From Algoriphagus marinus (GTDB taxonomy: Bacteria; Bacteroidota; Bacteroidia; Cytophagales; Cyclobacteriaceae): 64,000 nucleotides of DNA. The position numbers were made by a program, and so were the translations under genes. This document shows, piece after piece, positions 1 through 9,522 of the stretch. Position 1 is the stretch's first letter. The number at the start of each line of letters is the position of its first letter. The DNA is taken from the NCBI RefSeq assembly GCF_001936475.1, contig NZ_MSPQ01000003.1, forward strand, positions 242,061 to 306,060, given 5' to 3'. A model generated the notes under the pieces. It had not been told where the DNA came from, made no database searches, and saw only the letters and a program-made list of their open reading frames with translations.

Positions 1-1247
1 TTCCTATTGAAACGGCGGATTACGAGGCTAATCAGCTTCTTCCCAATCCTGAAAAGCCAGCATTCGATGCCGAACTGGGCTTGGATTTTGACCTTTGGAA
101 ACTTACCAATGTGCTTCCGCAAAAGCAGGCTGGCTTTGTCGCCATAGGGGTGAAAGTCCATTTGGGGGATTTTTATTTGGCACAAGCCAGAGCATTGGCG
201 AATTTAGTGGAGCGCTTCGCAAATGATGAGATTCGTTTTACCCTTCGTCAAAACTTCCTGATTCGGGATGTCCGGGAAGATTTGGTTCCGTACTTTTTTC
301 AGGAGCTGAAAAAAATTGGATTGGCCGATCGAGGATATAATTCGCTAGGGGATATTACCGCTTGCCCGGGGACAGATACTTGTAATTTGGGAATAGCGAG
401 TTCGACTGGAATCGCAGCGGAACTCGAAAAAGTCATTTTTGACGAATATCCTCAATATCTGAAAAATCAAAACCTCGTGATCAAAATCTCAGGTTGCATG
501 AACGCCTGTGGACAGCATAATATGGCACATATAGGTTTTCAAGGGATGTCTATGAAGGCTGGAAAAACAGTGGTTCCCGCACTTCAGGTTTTGCTTGGTG
601 GTGGAAATCTAGGAGATGGTCATGGACGATTTGCAGATAAAGTGACCAAAATCCCGAGCCGGCGAGGGCCTCAGGCTTTACGGGTTTTGCTAAGTGATTT
701 TGAGGAAAATGCCAATGGTTTGGATTTCCTCAGCTACTACGATCAGCAGGGTCAAATGTATTTCTATGAATTATTGAAGGAATTGGGGGATGCCTCGACG
801 ATTACCGAATCCGAATTGGTGGATTGGGGTCATGAGGAAGCATATGAGGTTGCGGTGGGAGTCGGCGAGTGTGCCGGAGTCGTGATTGACTTGGTAGCGA
901 CCTTATTGTTGGAGGCTTTGGAGAAATTGGAATTAGGACAGGAAGCCTTGACGGCAGGAAGATGGTCGGATAGTATTTACCATCATTACGCCGGATTGAT
1001 CAATTCAGCCAAGGCTATTTTGCTCAGCGAGGACATCAGCACCAATAGCTATGCGAATATCATTTCTCAATTTGATGAGGCTTTTGTAGCAAATGGAAAA
1101 ATCAATTTGCAAGGCAGTTTTGCCGAAAAAGTATATCAAATCAATCAGCATGAGCCAACTGAAGAATTTGCAAAGGCCTATGCTAAGCAAGCTTTTGAAA
1201 TCTATCAACTCTTGAAAAACTATCGGGAAGAGGAGGTGAGTGTATGA
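1..1247 (+). CDS. Nitrite/sulfite reductase with C-terminal HEPN-like extension (5'-truncated)
   Basis: Siroheme and [4Fe-4S] enzyme that reduces nitrite or sulfite with six electrons in the cytoplasm. The frame is open to the left edge from base 3, so the N-terminal part lies outside the window and the TTG at 81 is internal. The ferredoxin-like half domain is followed by the cluster ligands: TACPGTDTCNLG near base 360 and SGCMNACGQH near base 495, giving the expected C-x5-C and C-x3-C pairs. About 130 residues after the reductase core form a helical tail (bases about 830-1240) that resembles a HEPN domain; this is inferred from its character, not from a search. The gene overlaps cobA by four bases (ATGA), which points to translational coupling with siroheme synthesis. 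Whether the substrate is nitrite or sulfite cannot be decided from this fragment. Confidence 0.88.
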   Translation, partial: PIETADYEANQLLPNPEKPAFDAELGLDFDLWKLTNVLPQKQAGFVAIGVKVHLGDFYLAQARALANLVERFANDEIRFTLRQNFLIRDVREDLVPYFFQELKKIGLADRGYNSLGDITACPGTDTCNLGIASSTGIAAELEKVIFDEYPQYLKNQNLVIKISGCMNACGQHNMAHIGFQGMSMKAGKTVVPALQVLLGGGNLGDGHGRFADKVTKIPSRRGPQALRVLLSDFEENANGLDFLSYYDQQGQMYFYELLKELGDASTITESELVDWGHEEAYEVAVGVGECAGVVIDLVATLLLEALEKLELGQEALTAGRWSDSIYHHYAGLINSAKAILLSEDISTNSYANIISQFDEAFVANGKINLQGSFAEKVYQINQHEPTEEFAKAYAKQAFEIYQLLKNYREEEVSV

Positions 1248-2023
1248 GAAATCTGATTCAACCCAAGGTCACCTTAGTAGGTGCTGGCCCAGGCGATCCT
1301 GAATTAATTACGCTCAAAGGGGTTTTTGCCTTAAATAAAGCTGATGTAGTGCTTTATGATGCCTTGATCGATCCAGTTTTATTGAAGCATGCGCCAAAGT
1401 CTGCCATTAAGATTTTTGTAGGAAAGCGCGTGGGAAAGCATTCCCAAGCCCAAGAAGACACGAACCAACTTTGTGTCAGCTTAGCCAAAAAACATGGCCA
1501 TGTGGTCCGCTTGAAAGGTGGGGATCCTTTTGTATTTGGTCGTGGAGCCGAAGAGATTGAATACATCGAGGCTTTTGGGATTCCGACCGAACTGATTTCC
1601 GGGATCAGTTCAGCGATTGCAGTTCCAGCTTCAGCAGGAATCCCAGTGACCAAACGCGGGGTGTCCGAGAGTTTTTGGGTGGTGACTGGGACGACTTCAG
1701 CGGGAAAACTTTCTAAAGATTTGGCTCTTGCGGCGCAGTCCTCAGCAACGGTGGTGATCTTAATGGGGACTAAAAAATTGGAAGAAATCGTGCAAGTTTA
1801 TCTTCAATTCGGAAAGGCCGATCTTCCGATTGCCATTATCCAGAGTGGAACTACCGCTGAGGAAAAGGTCACTGCAGGGTTTATTTCGACGATTTCTCAA
1901 AAGGCAAAAGAGAACCGAGTGGAAGCTCCGGCGATTATCATCATTGGGGAAGTGGTACGAGAGAGCGTGAAGCTGGCTGAGGTGTATCGGGAAGTGATTC
2001 AGCAGGAAATACAGCTTCGCTGA
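1244..2023 (+). CDS. cobA: Uroporphyrinogen-III C-methyltransferase
   Basis: SAM-dependent enzyme that methylates uroporphyrinogen III at C-2 and C-7 to make precorrin-2, the first committed step to siroheme. The 259-residue length fits the single-domain SUMT form. Family motifs are visible: VGAGPGDPELITLKG near the N-terminus, VRLKGGDPFVFGRGAEE near residue 90, and PGISSAIAVPASAGIPVTKRG-like sequence near residue 120. The ATG at 1244 overlaps the TGA of the upstream reductase, so the cofactor gene is translated together with its apoenzyme. A precorrin-2 dehydrogenase follows downstream, completing most of the siroheme route. Confidence 0.95.
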   Translation: MRNLIQPKVTLVGAGPGDPELITLKGVFALNKADVVLYDALIDPVLLKHAPKSAIKIFVGKRVGKHSQAQEDTNQLCVSLAKKHGHVVRLKGGDPFVFGRGAEEIEYIEAFGIPTELISGISSAIAVPASAGIPVTKRGVSESFWVVTGTTSAGKLSKDLALAAQSSATVVILMGTKKLEEIVQVYLQFGKADLPIAIIQSGTTAEEKVTAGFISTISQKAKENRVEAPAIIIIGEVVRESVKLAEVYREVIQQEIQLR

Positions 2024-2095
2024 ATTATGCCCTCAGGTTAATATGCTTTGTGAAAAACTTCGCTTTCTGAGCTAATCCTTCAGTGAAATAAGGAG

Positions 2096-2215
2096 GTTCG
2101 GAGAAGCAATTTGATTGTAGAAAAAATCAAATAAATTTAATCTAGAGCTCCAGAGGGGCGATTTGACTGAGTTGTATTTCATATTTCGCCCGATGAAAGA
2201 GGAGGTATTTCCACG
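2096..2215 (+). repeat. Degenerate Bacteroidota-type intergenic repeat (two modules)
   Basis: The gap between cobA and the next gene holds two related modules. One reads CGGAGAAGCAATTTGATTGT, followed by an A-rich stretch. The other reads GAGCTCCAGAGGGGCGATTT. They resemble the intergenic repeat built on GAGCTCCNNAGGRGCGACAT and TTTGTAGAAAAA that I recall from many Bacteroidota genomes. No protein frame is supported here. The identification rests on memory of the repeat style; the two-module structure is visible directly. Confidence 0.45.
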
Positions 2216-2254
2216 TATTTCAAAAAGTCTTGAATCTTGTTTCTAAAATCTACC

Positions 2255-2848
2255 ATGAATCATCTCTATCCCATTTTTCTAAAAGTTCATGAACTCAACG
2301 TCCTATTGGTCGGTGGAGGATTTGTGGCTACCGAGAAACTGGAATTTCTCCTAAAATCAAGTCCAGAAGCACAAGTGACTGTAGTTTCCAAAATGTTTCG
2401 ACCTGAATTCCTGGAATTGGCTGAAAAATCCGATACGGTCACGATAATCACCGATAGTTATCACGAAAAATATCTCGGAGGCAAGCACATCGTGATTGCG
2501 GCGACGGATGACAAAGCCGTCAACCGTCAGATTCGAAATGAGTCAAAAGAACGATTCTTGCTCGTCAATGTTGCTGATACTCCTGAACTCTGTGATTTTT
2601 ATTTGGGAGGAATAGTGACCAAAGGAAATCTCAAGATCGCCATTAGCACCAACGGAAAATCGCCAACCACCGCAAAGCGGATTCGCCAACTTTTGGAGGA
2701 AGTCCTTCCGGATGAACTCGATGATTTGTTGGAAAATCTCCATACCTATCGCGCGACTTTAAAAGGAGACTTCGAGTACAAAGTCAAAGCAATGAATGAT
2801 GTGACTGAGGCTTTGGTGAAAAGCAGAAGTTTAATTTCGGAGGAATAA
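2255..2848 (+). CDS. Precorrin-2 dehydrogenase / sirohydrochlorin ferrochelatase (Met8/SirC-like)
   Basis: NAD-dependent oxidation of precorrin-2 to sirohydrochlorin, and possibly iron insertion to give siroheme. The N-terminus shows a Rossmann dinucleotide-binding motif, VLLVGGGFVATEKLEFLL. The GNLKIAISTNGKSPTTAKRIR region near residue 125 is the conserved family core. At 197 residues it is the short Met8 form without the methyltransferase half of CysG. That half is the separate upstream cobA. I chose the ATG at 2255 because the family starts with M-x-x-L-Y-P-I-F-L; a TTG at 2237 only adds six unlikely residues. It probably belongs to the same regulon as the siroheme reductase. Confidence 0.9.
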   Translation: MNHLYPIFLKVHELNVLLVGGGFVATEKLEFLLKSSPEAQVTVVSKMFRPEFLELAEKSDTVTIITDSYHEKYLGGKHIVIAATDDKAVNRQIRNESKERFLLVNVADTPELCDFYLGGIVTKGNLKIAISTNGKSPTTAKRIRQLLEEVLPDELDDLLENLHTYRATLKGDFEYKVKAMNDVTEALVKSRSLISEE

Positions 2849-2908
2849 AAGAAGTGAGCCTAGCAAATGCTTTTAATATTTAATCACCAAAAAACACGTT
2901 TTGGAATT

Positions 2909-4564
2909 TTACCTTCCTTCCTGCTGATCCACCCCCGTCATCTCCCAATGTCCCAAAGAAATCGGGATACTGCCGATGCTGTTCAATTGATCAAAGAAGT
3001 CTTTCAGTTTAAAGTCTACTCCTTTTTCTTCTTGAATCCGAGCAAAGTCAGCCATCGCATTTTCAAGTAAAAATTTCCCTGTAATGTAGCTACTCCCATA
3101 GCCTGGTTGACGCATATATAAGTGCTGCTCAAAAAGCAGCAACTCCTTTTCGGTCTTCATCCAGCCTCTTGGTGTGTAATTTGAGTGGATACCACCGGCT
3201 TCCACCATAGTCATTTCATTGGCTTGGGCATAGAGTGAGCCCAAACCTCTAGCCGCACGCTGTGCGATCATGATGTAAACAATTTCTCTGGATCTTGGGG
3301 AATCCTCATACAATCCTGCATCCATAAATATTTCTTCCACGGCTGTGGCTGTCCCTTCATTTCTGGAATCCCAGATATTATAAAGGAGCGGGGAACGACG
3401 GATCTCGCTGCTATGCGGCTCAAGATCCATTCGGGCGAGTTCAAACCAATGGTAGAAATGGGAGTACAAAGGCCTTGGATCGATGTGCATTCCAATGGTA
3501 AAGAAGTTTCGCTTTTCCTTGGGGATGAATGAGCCCATGTGCACGCGCAAAGCTGGCTCGAAATAGTCTTTCACCGTGACGATTTCTTGATCACGAAGGA
3601 AACTTATTAAGCTGTTGACACCATCTTCACTTAGCTTGGCAAAGTCCTCCGGCGTGTTCGCTTCTGGGAGTGGAGGTAAATTCCGATTTCGGTGCTCCTC
3701 CAATTTCAGCGAAGCCCAGGCTCTAGCCAATTCCCGTTTTAAAATCATAACCTCATCTTCCCAGGTCAGCGGCACCAAGTGTACATTTTGGAGATACCAG
3801 GTGTAATTTTCTTTTCCTATTCCTGATTCACCGGTTTTAGAAGGAGCCTCTTTTTCAAGCCATGCTACCAGTTTATCGGTGGAGCTTTTTGCCTCAGTGA
3901 TTAATTTGACTAATTCAGCATCTTCCCCGACTCCTGGCAAAGTCAACATATTTTCCAAATCTGCAATTTGTGTTGCGATGCTAGGAATTCCTGCTGCCCA
4001 GAGCTCTTTCGAATTTCCAGTCAGGTTACTTTCGGCTTGCTCATTTAAGGCAGGAATTCCAGCTAATTCTTTTGCGAATTTCTCACGACTTGCCGACTGC
4101 AGCGGGAAATCATATTGCCAAAGTTCCAAAATCCCATGGTGTGTGGGTCCTTCATGGGCTGGGACATCGCTTCGTTCTGTCCAGATTGATTTGTAAAATG
4201 CTGGATCTCTTTCCCATGGCTTGAGGATTCGATGATTGAAGTCAAAGCCATTCATCTCGGCCCATACGATTCGAAAATCTACTTGCTCAGAAATACTCCA
4301 GCCGGTAGTGTCCATAGCAAGAAGTTTCGATTGAAGTTTTTGAAACTCGGGTAATCGCTGTTCAAAAGTTGCCTTCCGATAATCCGGTGCACCGTCTAAT
4401 TGAGGAGGTACTTCGAAGGTTCTCCATTCCTTAAAAAGTGAAACAAGATCTGAATAGCTGGCTGGGGTTTTTTCGATTTTGAGGTTCTGATTTTGAGGCT
4501 TTTGACAGGAAAAAGAAATCACTAAAATCAAAGAAAAAGCAAGAAGATTAAGAACGCGGGTCAT
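2909..4564 (-). CDS. DUF885-like lipoprotein
   Basis: Predicted envelope lipoprotein of 551 residues. A signal peptide ends in the lipobox region ISFSC with the lipid-anchor Cys near residue 20. The body is helical and charged. Segments such as [20 protein letters not shown] and [15 protein letters not shown] resemble the EGWALYxE and QPGQALSYxIG blocks of the DUF885 family, which is thought to include metal-dependent peptidases. The expected HEGxPGHH metal motif is not evident, so peptidase activity is doubtful. The ATG at 4564 is preferred over the TTG at 4570. The gene is divergent from the subtilase gene and stands alone. Confidence 0.7.
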   Translation of the reverse strand: MTRVLNLLAFSLILVISFSCQKPQNQNLKIEKTPASYSDLVSLFKEWRTFEVPPQLDGAPDYRKATFEQRLPEFQKLQSKLLAMDTTGWSISEQVDFRIVWAEMNGFDFNHRILKPWERDPAFYKSIWTERSDVPAHEGPTHHGILELWQYDFPLQSASREKFAKELAGIPALNEQAESNLTGNSKELWAAGIPSIATQIADLENMLTLPGVGEDAELVKLITEAKSSTDKLVAWLEKEAPSKTGESGIGKENYTWYLQNVHLVPLTWEDEVMILKRELARAWASLKLEEHRNRNLPPLPEANTPEDFAKLSEDGVNSLISFLRDQEIVTVKDYFEPALRVHMGSFIPKEKRNFFTIGMHIDPRPLYSHFYHWFELARMDLEPHSSEIRRSPLLYNIWDSRNEGTATAVEEIFMDAGLYEDSPRSREIVYIMIAQRAARGLGSLYAQANEMTMVEAGGIHSNYTPRGWMKTEKELLLFEQHLYMRQPGYGSSYITGKFLLENAMADFARIQEEKGVDFKLKDFFDQLNSIGSIPISLGHWEMTGVDQQEGR

Positions 4565-4969
4565 AGGCAAAGGGGGAAGGGTTTTGACTTATTAAGGTAA
4601 TGGATCGACTCTTAGGATTCAAATTGATTTTTTTCCACTAAATACCGGGTAAATTTTTAGAAATATTTTTTTTTCTGATGATTTTCAGGGTTCTGCCATC
4701 AGAATATTATTCTGTTTCAAGAAAATTTCATATAAAATTAGTTTTGGATAAAAATCAATTATAAGAGTTTAAAATCCAATTATTCGAACTTGAATTGCAC
4801 TTGATATTAATTCTATGGTTTAAACAAGTGCTTTTTGAAACCTAAACTGAGAATATTATAAAATTCAGGATTTTAAAAGACAAATAATTTTATTTTTCTC
4901 ATTGTGAAAAATTTGAAATTTTATTCAACAAAAAGTATAAATTTCAAAAATAAATTAACCAACAACCTT
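4565..4969. other. AT-rich divergent intergenic region
   Basis: About 400 bases between the divergent lipoprotein and subtilase genes. It is very AT-rich and must hold promoters for both, but I see no confident TAnnTTTG box, no RNA gene and no ORF. An in-frame GTG at 4904 would add 22 residues to the subtilase, but these do not look like a signal sequence. Confidence 0.5.
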
Positions 4970-6361
4970 ATGAAAAACTTCAAACATCTAATGGTTTTCC
5001 CTGCGCTGCTGGGATTGGCTGTTTCCTGTGCTGAGATCAGCGAAAATGAGCCTGTGTTATCAGAAAAGACAACTTCTGTACTTCAGCAGAGATTTGTGCC
5101 CGGTCAGTTATTAATTAAGATGAAGACAGAGACTACAAAGTCAAGAATTTCAGACGATATCTTAGCTGCTGTAGAAGGCACAATCGTTGAGGAAATTAAA
5201 ACTGGCGCAATGGAACTTGCTAATGCCAGAAAAGGTGGGAAATCAGGTGATTTGATTTTAGTAGATTCCAAATTGGGAACGATGGAAGCTATCGAAAAAC
5301 TGAAATCTATGCCTGAAGTGGAATACGCGGAGCCAAATTGGATCTATGAGCACTTTGCTACTTCCAATGATCCGTATTTCACAAACAACTCTCTTTGGGG
5401 AATGTCTGCAGGAGGAAACCAGTTTGGTAGCCGGGCTGCATCTGCTTGGGCTGCAAATAAGTTAGGTAGCTCTTCTGTATATATAGGAATTATTGATGAA
5501 GGCTATATGTATGATCATGAAGACCTTGCTGCAAATGCTGGTGTCAATCCAGGCGAAATAGCTGGAAACGGGGTTGACGATGATGGAAATGGTCTAGTAG
5601 ATGATGTTTATGGTTGGGACTTTGATGGCAATAACAATTCCTTATTTGATGGAACTGGAGATGATCACGGTACTCACGTTGCTGGTACAATCGGCGGCGT
5701 GGGAGGAAATGGAAAAGGAGTTGCCGGAGTAGCTTGGAATGTCAAACTTATGGGAGCTAAATTCTTAGGAAGCCGTGGAGGAACTACCTCGAATGCAATT
5801 AAGGCGGTTGATTACTTCACAGATCTTAAGCAAAGTCAAGGATTGAACATTGTAGCCACAAATAATTCTTGGGGAGGAGGAGGATATTCTCAGGCCTTGA
5901 AAGATGCTATCGATCGAGCCGATGCTGCGGGCATTCTATTTATAGCTGCTGCTGGAAATTCTGGTACAGACAATGACGCATCTGCAAGCTATCCTTCAAA
6001 TTATGATAGTCCTAATGTGATAGCGGTAGCATCAATCACAAGTAGTGGAGGATTATCGAGCTTCTCTCAGTATGGAGCTACTACAGTAGATATTGGAGCT
6101 CCAGGGTCTGGAATTTGGTCTACTGTACCTGCTTCTTCAGGAAAAGGGAAAAGAGCTACTATTACTTCGGGTTATGCAAGTTATAATGGAACCTCCATGG
6201 CAACTCCTCACGTCAGTGGAGCTGCAGCTCTTTATGCTTCTATCTACCCAAATGCTTCTGCGGCTCAGATTAAAGCAGCGATCTTGGGATCAGCCACTCC
6301 TACGCCTTCTTTGGCAGGTAAAACTGTGACTGGTGGTAGATTAAACGTTTCAGGTTTTTAA
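4970..6361 (+). CDS. S8 family subtilisin-like serine peptidase (lipoprotein)
   Basis: Secreted endopeptidase of 463 residues. The N-terminus is a signal peptide with lipobox region LAVSC, so the precursor is probably lipidated. A propeptide of about 110 residues follows, from RFVPGQLLIKMK to the PEVEYAEPNWIYE cleavage-proximal block typical of I9-like inhibitors. The catalytic triad is complete: Asp near residue 176 in IGIIDEG, His near 233 in DDHGTHVAG, and Ser near 409 in NGTSMATPHVSG. The oxyanion Asn is in AAAGNSG. It ends right after the catalytic domain, with no type IX sorting domain. I prefer the ATG at 4970 over the GTG at 4904 because the signal peptide begins there. Confidence 0.93.
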   Translation: MKNFKHLMVFPALLGLAVSCAEISENEPVLSEKTTSVLQQRFVPGQLLIKMKTETTKSRISDDILAAVEGTIVEEIKTGAMELANARKGGKSGDLILVDSKLGTMEAIEKLKSMPEVEYAEPNWIYEHFATSNDPYFTNNSLWGMSAGGNQFGSRAASAWAANKLGSSSVYIGIIDEGYMYDHEDLAANAGVNPGEIAGNGVDDDGNGLVDDVYGWDFDGNNNSLFDGTGDDHGTHVAGTIGGVGGNGKGVAGVAWNVKLMGAKFLGSRGGTTSNAIKAVDYFTDLKQSQGLNIVATNNSWGGGGYSQALKDAIDRADAAGILFIAAAGNSGTDNDASASYPSNYDSPNVIAVASITSSGGLSSFSQYGATTVDIGAPGSGIWSTVPASSGKGKRATITSGYASYNGTSMATPHVSGAAALYASIYPNASAAQIKAAILGSATPTPSLAGKTVTGGRLNVSGF

Positions 6362-6382
6362 TTAAATCAAAAATAATCAGCC

Positions 6383-6413
6383 AAAAAGAGTCTCCTAGTG
6401 AGACTCTTTTTTT
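6383..6413 (+). terminator. Rho-independent terminator after subtilase
   Basis: Stem AAAAAGAGTCTC pairs with GAGACTCTTTTT around a CTAGT loop and is followed by a T run. Confidence 0.85.
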
Positions 6414-6600
6414 GCTTTTAATTAAAATGATGCGAATCTTGGAATTATGAGGTTCTTGAGCATTTCATTTTGCGTCGTTCTCCTTTGAAATGATTCCATC
6501 TGACTTTACAAAATCGAGACAAATCATATCTAATTTTTTATTTCCCCTAGTTCCCGTATTTTTGGGCTTTCTTAAAAAATCGCATTCCTAATTTCTAGTT

Positions 6601-7854
6601 ATGGCATATTTATTCACTTCAGAGTCAGTTTCTGAAGGGCATCCTGATAAAATCGCAGATCAAATCTCTGACGCACTGATTGACAACTTTTTAGCTTTTG
6701 ATCCGAACTCCAAAGTAGCTTGTGAAACATTAGTTACCACAGGTCAGGTTTTCCTAGCTGGTGAGGTGAAGTCTGATATTTATCTTGATGTGCAAAAAAT
6801 AGCTCGGGATGTAATCAATCGGATTGGTTACACTAAAAGTGAATACATGTTTGAGGGAAATTCTTGTGGGATTCTTTCTGCAATCCACGAGCAATCGGCC
6901 GATATCAATCAAGGTGTAGATCGGGTAAATCCTGAGGAGCAGGGTGCAGGAGATCAGGGGATGATGTTTGGCTACGCTACCAACGAGACTGAGAATTACA
7001 TGCCTTTGGCGCTTGATCTATCTCATTTGATTTTGAGGGAGTTGGCAGCAATGCGAAGAGAAAACAAAGAAATCACTTATCTCAGACCTGATTCAAAAGC
7101 GCAGGTAACCATCGAATATAACGATGACAATGTGCCGCAACGAATTGAGGCAATTGTAATTTCTACCCAGCATGATGATTTTGATGAGGAAGCAAAAATG
7201 CTTGCTAAAATCAAATCCGATATTATTTCCATCTTGATTCCAAGAGTAAAAGCACAATTGAAGCCTGAGCTTCAGAAGCTTTTCACAAACGATATTAATT
7301 ACCACATCAATCCAACCGGAAAATTTGTGATTGGTGGACCTCACGGAGATACAGGCTTGACCGGACGGAAAATTATCGTAGATACTTATGGTGGTAAAGG
7401 GGCACATGGTGGAGGAGCTTTCTCAGGAAAAGATCCCTCAAAAGTAGATCGATCTGCCGCATACGCCACACGTCATATTGCTAAAAATATGGTGGCTGCA
7501 GGTATTGCAGATGAAATGCTGGTTCAGGTTTCTTACGCGATTGGCGTGGCTGCGCCAATGGGTATTTATGTAAATACTTATGGTACCGCTAAAGTGGACC
7601 TTCATGATGGTGAAATTGCCAAGAAGATTGAAGAACTATTCGATATGCGTCCCTATGCGATCGAGCAGCGGCTCAAACTGCGGAATCCGATTTATGAGGA
7701 AACTGCCGCCTATGGTCATATGGGAAGACAGAATGAAGTAGTTAAGAAAACGTTTTACTCCCCTTACCGAGATGAGATAGTCTTGGACGTGGAACTTTTC
7801 ACCTGGGAAAAACTAGACTATGTCGATCGAATCAAATCGGCATTTGGAATCTAA
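6601..7854 (+). CDS. metK: S-adenosylmethionine synthetase
   Basis: Makes SAM from methionine and ATP in the cytoplasm. The 417-residue protein has the family blocks: [19 protein letters not shown] at the N-terminus (ATP and methionine loop), [12 protein letters not shown] near residue 118, [13 protein letters not shown] near residue 247, and [19 protein letters not shown] near residue 275. It is slightly longer than the 384-residue E. coli enzyme, as is usual in Bacteroidota. It stands alone between two terminators. A TATTTTTG box at 6557-6564 may be its -7 element, though no clear -33 element is seen. I found no SAM riboswitch in the leader. Confidence 0.97.
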   Translation: MAYLFTSESVSEGHPDKIADQISDALIDNFLAFDPNSKVACETLVTTGQVFLAGEVKSDIYLDVQKIARDVINRIGYTKSEYMFEGNSCGILSAIHEQSADINQGVDRVNPEEQGAGDQGMMFGYATNETENYMPLALDLSHLILRELAAMRRENKEITYLRPDSKAQVTIEYNDDNVPQRIEAIVISTQHDDFDEEAKMLAKIKSDIISILIPRVKAQLKPELQKLFTNDINYHINPTGKFVIGGPHGDTGLTGRKIIVDTYGGKGAHGGGAFSGKDPSKVDRSAAYATRHIAKNMVAAGIADEMLVQVSYAIGVAAPMGIYVNTYGTAKVDLHDGEIAKKIEELFDMRPYAIEQRLKLRNPIYEETAAYGHMGRQNEVVKKTFYSPYRDEIVLDVELFTWEKLDYVDRIKSAFGI

Positions 7855-7860
7855 AAACTG

Positions 7861-7888
7861 AGCCTCTCGAATTTCGAGGGGCTTTTTT
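7861..7888 (+). terminator. Rho-independent terminator after metK
   Basis: Stem AGCCTCTCGAA pairs with TTCGAGGGGCT (one G-T pair) and is followed by TTTTTT. Confidence 0.85.
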
Positions 7889-8004
7889 GATAGAATTAGC
7901 TTTTTTTCATCACCCTTTTTCAACACTTTGTTTATAGTTTTAGGTTGTTTAACTTAATTCAACTATTTATTCAATAAAATAACTGTAGTTAATTTTGATT
8001 TCTA

Positions 8005-8019
8005 TTTTTTTTTTTTTTT
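8005..8019 (+). repeat. T15 homopolymer tract upstream of micropeptide gene
   Basis: Fifteen consecutive T residues, preceded by TA and followed by G, 65 bases upstream of the Cys-rich micropeptide start. Tracts this long are prone to slippage. The arrangement TA-T15-G looks like an expanded form of the TAnnTTTG -7 box, which is an interpretation. Confidence 0.6.
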
Positions 8020-8083
8020 GATTTACAGCGACGTCATTACTAGTTCATCGGTGAATTTTTCTAAACTTTAAACTTTAATTATT

Positions 8084-8335
8084 ATGAAAAAGAATTTAAA
8101 TCTTTCAATCGTTATGCTAAGCTTTTTTTGTTTAAGCTTGTTTTCATTCACTAGATCATATGCCCAAGAACTGGAAGAAGTCGCTGATGTGGTTATAGAA
8201 GTTGGGAAGGCAATTGATAGTAGTTGCGATGCAAAGCGCCCAGAAGGAGGCTTTACGGCATGCAAAGGAGGGGAGTGTGCTCCCGCAAAATGTATTTCGT
8301 TCAGATCTAGATGTGATAATGGAGAATGTTCGTAA
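8084..8335 (+). CDS. Small secreted Cys-rich peptide (locus A)
   Basis: An 83-residue precursor of unknown function. The N-terminal 27 residues form a clear Sec signal peptide ending in SYAQ. The mature part of about 56 residues starts acidic and then has six Cys with spacing C-x11-C-x4-C-x4-C-x6-C-x4-C, ending one residue after the last Cys. The pattern suggests disulfide bonding outside the cytoplasm. It overlaps the downstream beta-propeller lipoprotein gene by ten bases. Two other loci in this window (near 19.5 kb and 28.8 kb) have the same peptide-plus-lipoprotein order. Bacteroides NVEALA peptides occur in similar contexts, but the NVEALA motif itself is absent here. Confidence 0.75.
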   Translation: MKKNLNLSIVMLSFFCLSLFSFTRSYAQELEEVADVVIEVGKAIDSSCDAKRPEGGFTACKGGECAPAKCISFRSRCDNGECS

Positions 8336-9519
8336 TCGAATTATCTAAATTGAATTTATTTAAAGGGAGTCTGATTTTTCAGACTCCTACTTTCGTTTTG
8401 ATTTGCATGCTTTCTTTTGCCTGTTCGGAACCTTCTGTAACAAATCAGAAATTGCTTGAAACTTCAGATTTTAGCCTTGAAATAGACACTGTGTTATTGG
8501 AACCAGTTCAATCATCTCAAATAGGTTCCTTCTACTTAAAAGATAATGCCATTTTTTATGTGGATAAGGCATATGGGCTTGTTGAGGAGTTTACAGTTGA
8601 GGGCGAATCAAATGGAATTAGAAAACGGGAACTAGATGGTCCTGAGGAATTGCAAGGGGTATCGGAGCTTATTCCTACAAAGGATGGCTTTATCATCCGA
8701 CATGATTGGTCGTTTTATCAATATGACTCCAACTGGGAGTTTATTGGAAAATCAATATTTCAATCAGCTTCAACAGTGAGTTATCAGGAGATGATGGACA
8801 ATCCCAAAGGAGAATACATGGAGATGTACGAATTGCTGCACTATAATCCAAAAACTGTGGAATTACCTGATGGTTTTTTGGCCATAAAATTAGATGTAGA
8901 GCACCCAATTTTTAATGCTTTTATATCCCGTGAGTACTATCGAGAGAGTCGGGTTTTGGGTAGGGTCAATCCATTTTCCGGAATGATGGTAGAGATGCTT
9001 GGTAATCGGCCTGATACCTATGAGCGATATAAGTTTATCCCTTTTCATGTGATGCTGGACTTTCATTGGACCAAGGACAACTCAATCTATGTGACATATG
9101 AGGCGGATTCTATGATTTATGTATATGACCAGTCTTGGAAATTGAAAGAGACTTTTGGAGCGGCAGGGATAGCTATGAAAACTGATTATGTAGAATCCCA
9201 GGATTTGGATGTTGCATTTGAAAGTAAGTACTTCTATCACTCCAGAAAAAACGAGGGGTTTTATAAGGATATTTTTGTAGATGAGGAGAATGAATTGGTT
9301 TTCCGAACCTACCGTCAGGGGAGTGATCGGCAAGATCTCTTAGATGAGACATACAATCCGCTTCGAATGCAAATTTTCCGTGAAGGAAAACTCCTTGGGG
9401 ATTTTAGCGTGCCTGGTAGATTTCGGATTTTGGGAAAAGTGGGTGATCGCTATGTAGCTGATGGATATTTTGATGAGCAAAATGAAAAGCAGGGTTTCTA
9501 TCTTTTAAATTTAAATTAG
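8326..9519 (+). CDS. DUF4221/six-bladed beta-propeller-like lipoprotein (locus A)
   Basis: Predicted outer-envelope lipoprotein of 397 residues with signal peptide and lipobox region MLSFAC near residue 33. The body is rich in short beta-strand segments with aromatic-Asp turns such as FYQYDSNWEF and YVYDQSWKLKETF, in the style of DUF4221 or BF3164-type beta-propellers. The family assignment is by resemblance. The ATG at 8326 overlaps the end of the micropeptide gene, suggesting coupled translation. A carboxypeptidase-regulatory-like protein gene follows after three bases, so these three genes form one operon. Ligand and function are unknown. Confidence 0.72.
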   Translation: MFVIELSKLNLFKGSLIFQTPTFVLICMLSFACSEPSVTNQKLLETSDFSLEIDTVLLEPVQSSQIGSFYLKDNAIFYVDKAYGLVEEFTVEGESNGIRKRELDGPEELQGVSELIPTKDGFIIRHDWSFYQYDSNWEFIGKSIFQSASTVSYQEMMDNPKGEYMEMYELLHYNPKTVELPDGFLAIKLDVEHPIFNAFISREYYRESRVLGRVNPFSGMMVEMLGNRPDTYERYKFIPFHVMLDFHWTKDNSIYVTYEADSMIYVYDQSWKLKETFGAAGIAMKTDYVESQDLDVAFESKYFYHSRKNEGFYKDIFVDEENELVFRTYRQGSDRQDLLDETYNPLRMQIFREGKLLGDFSVPGRFRILGKVGDRYVADGYFDEQNEKQGFYLLNLN

Positions 9520-9522
9520 GAT

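Noticed and set aside
6414..6600. Possible SAM riboswitch before metK
   Set aside because: No long-stem aptamer or pseudoknot pattern could be drawn in the 187-base leader; only a possible -7 box was found.
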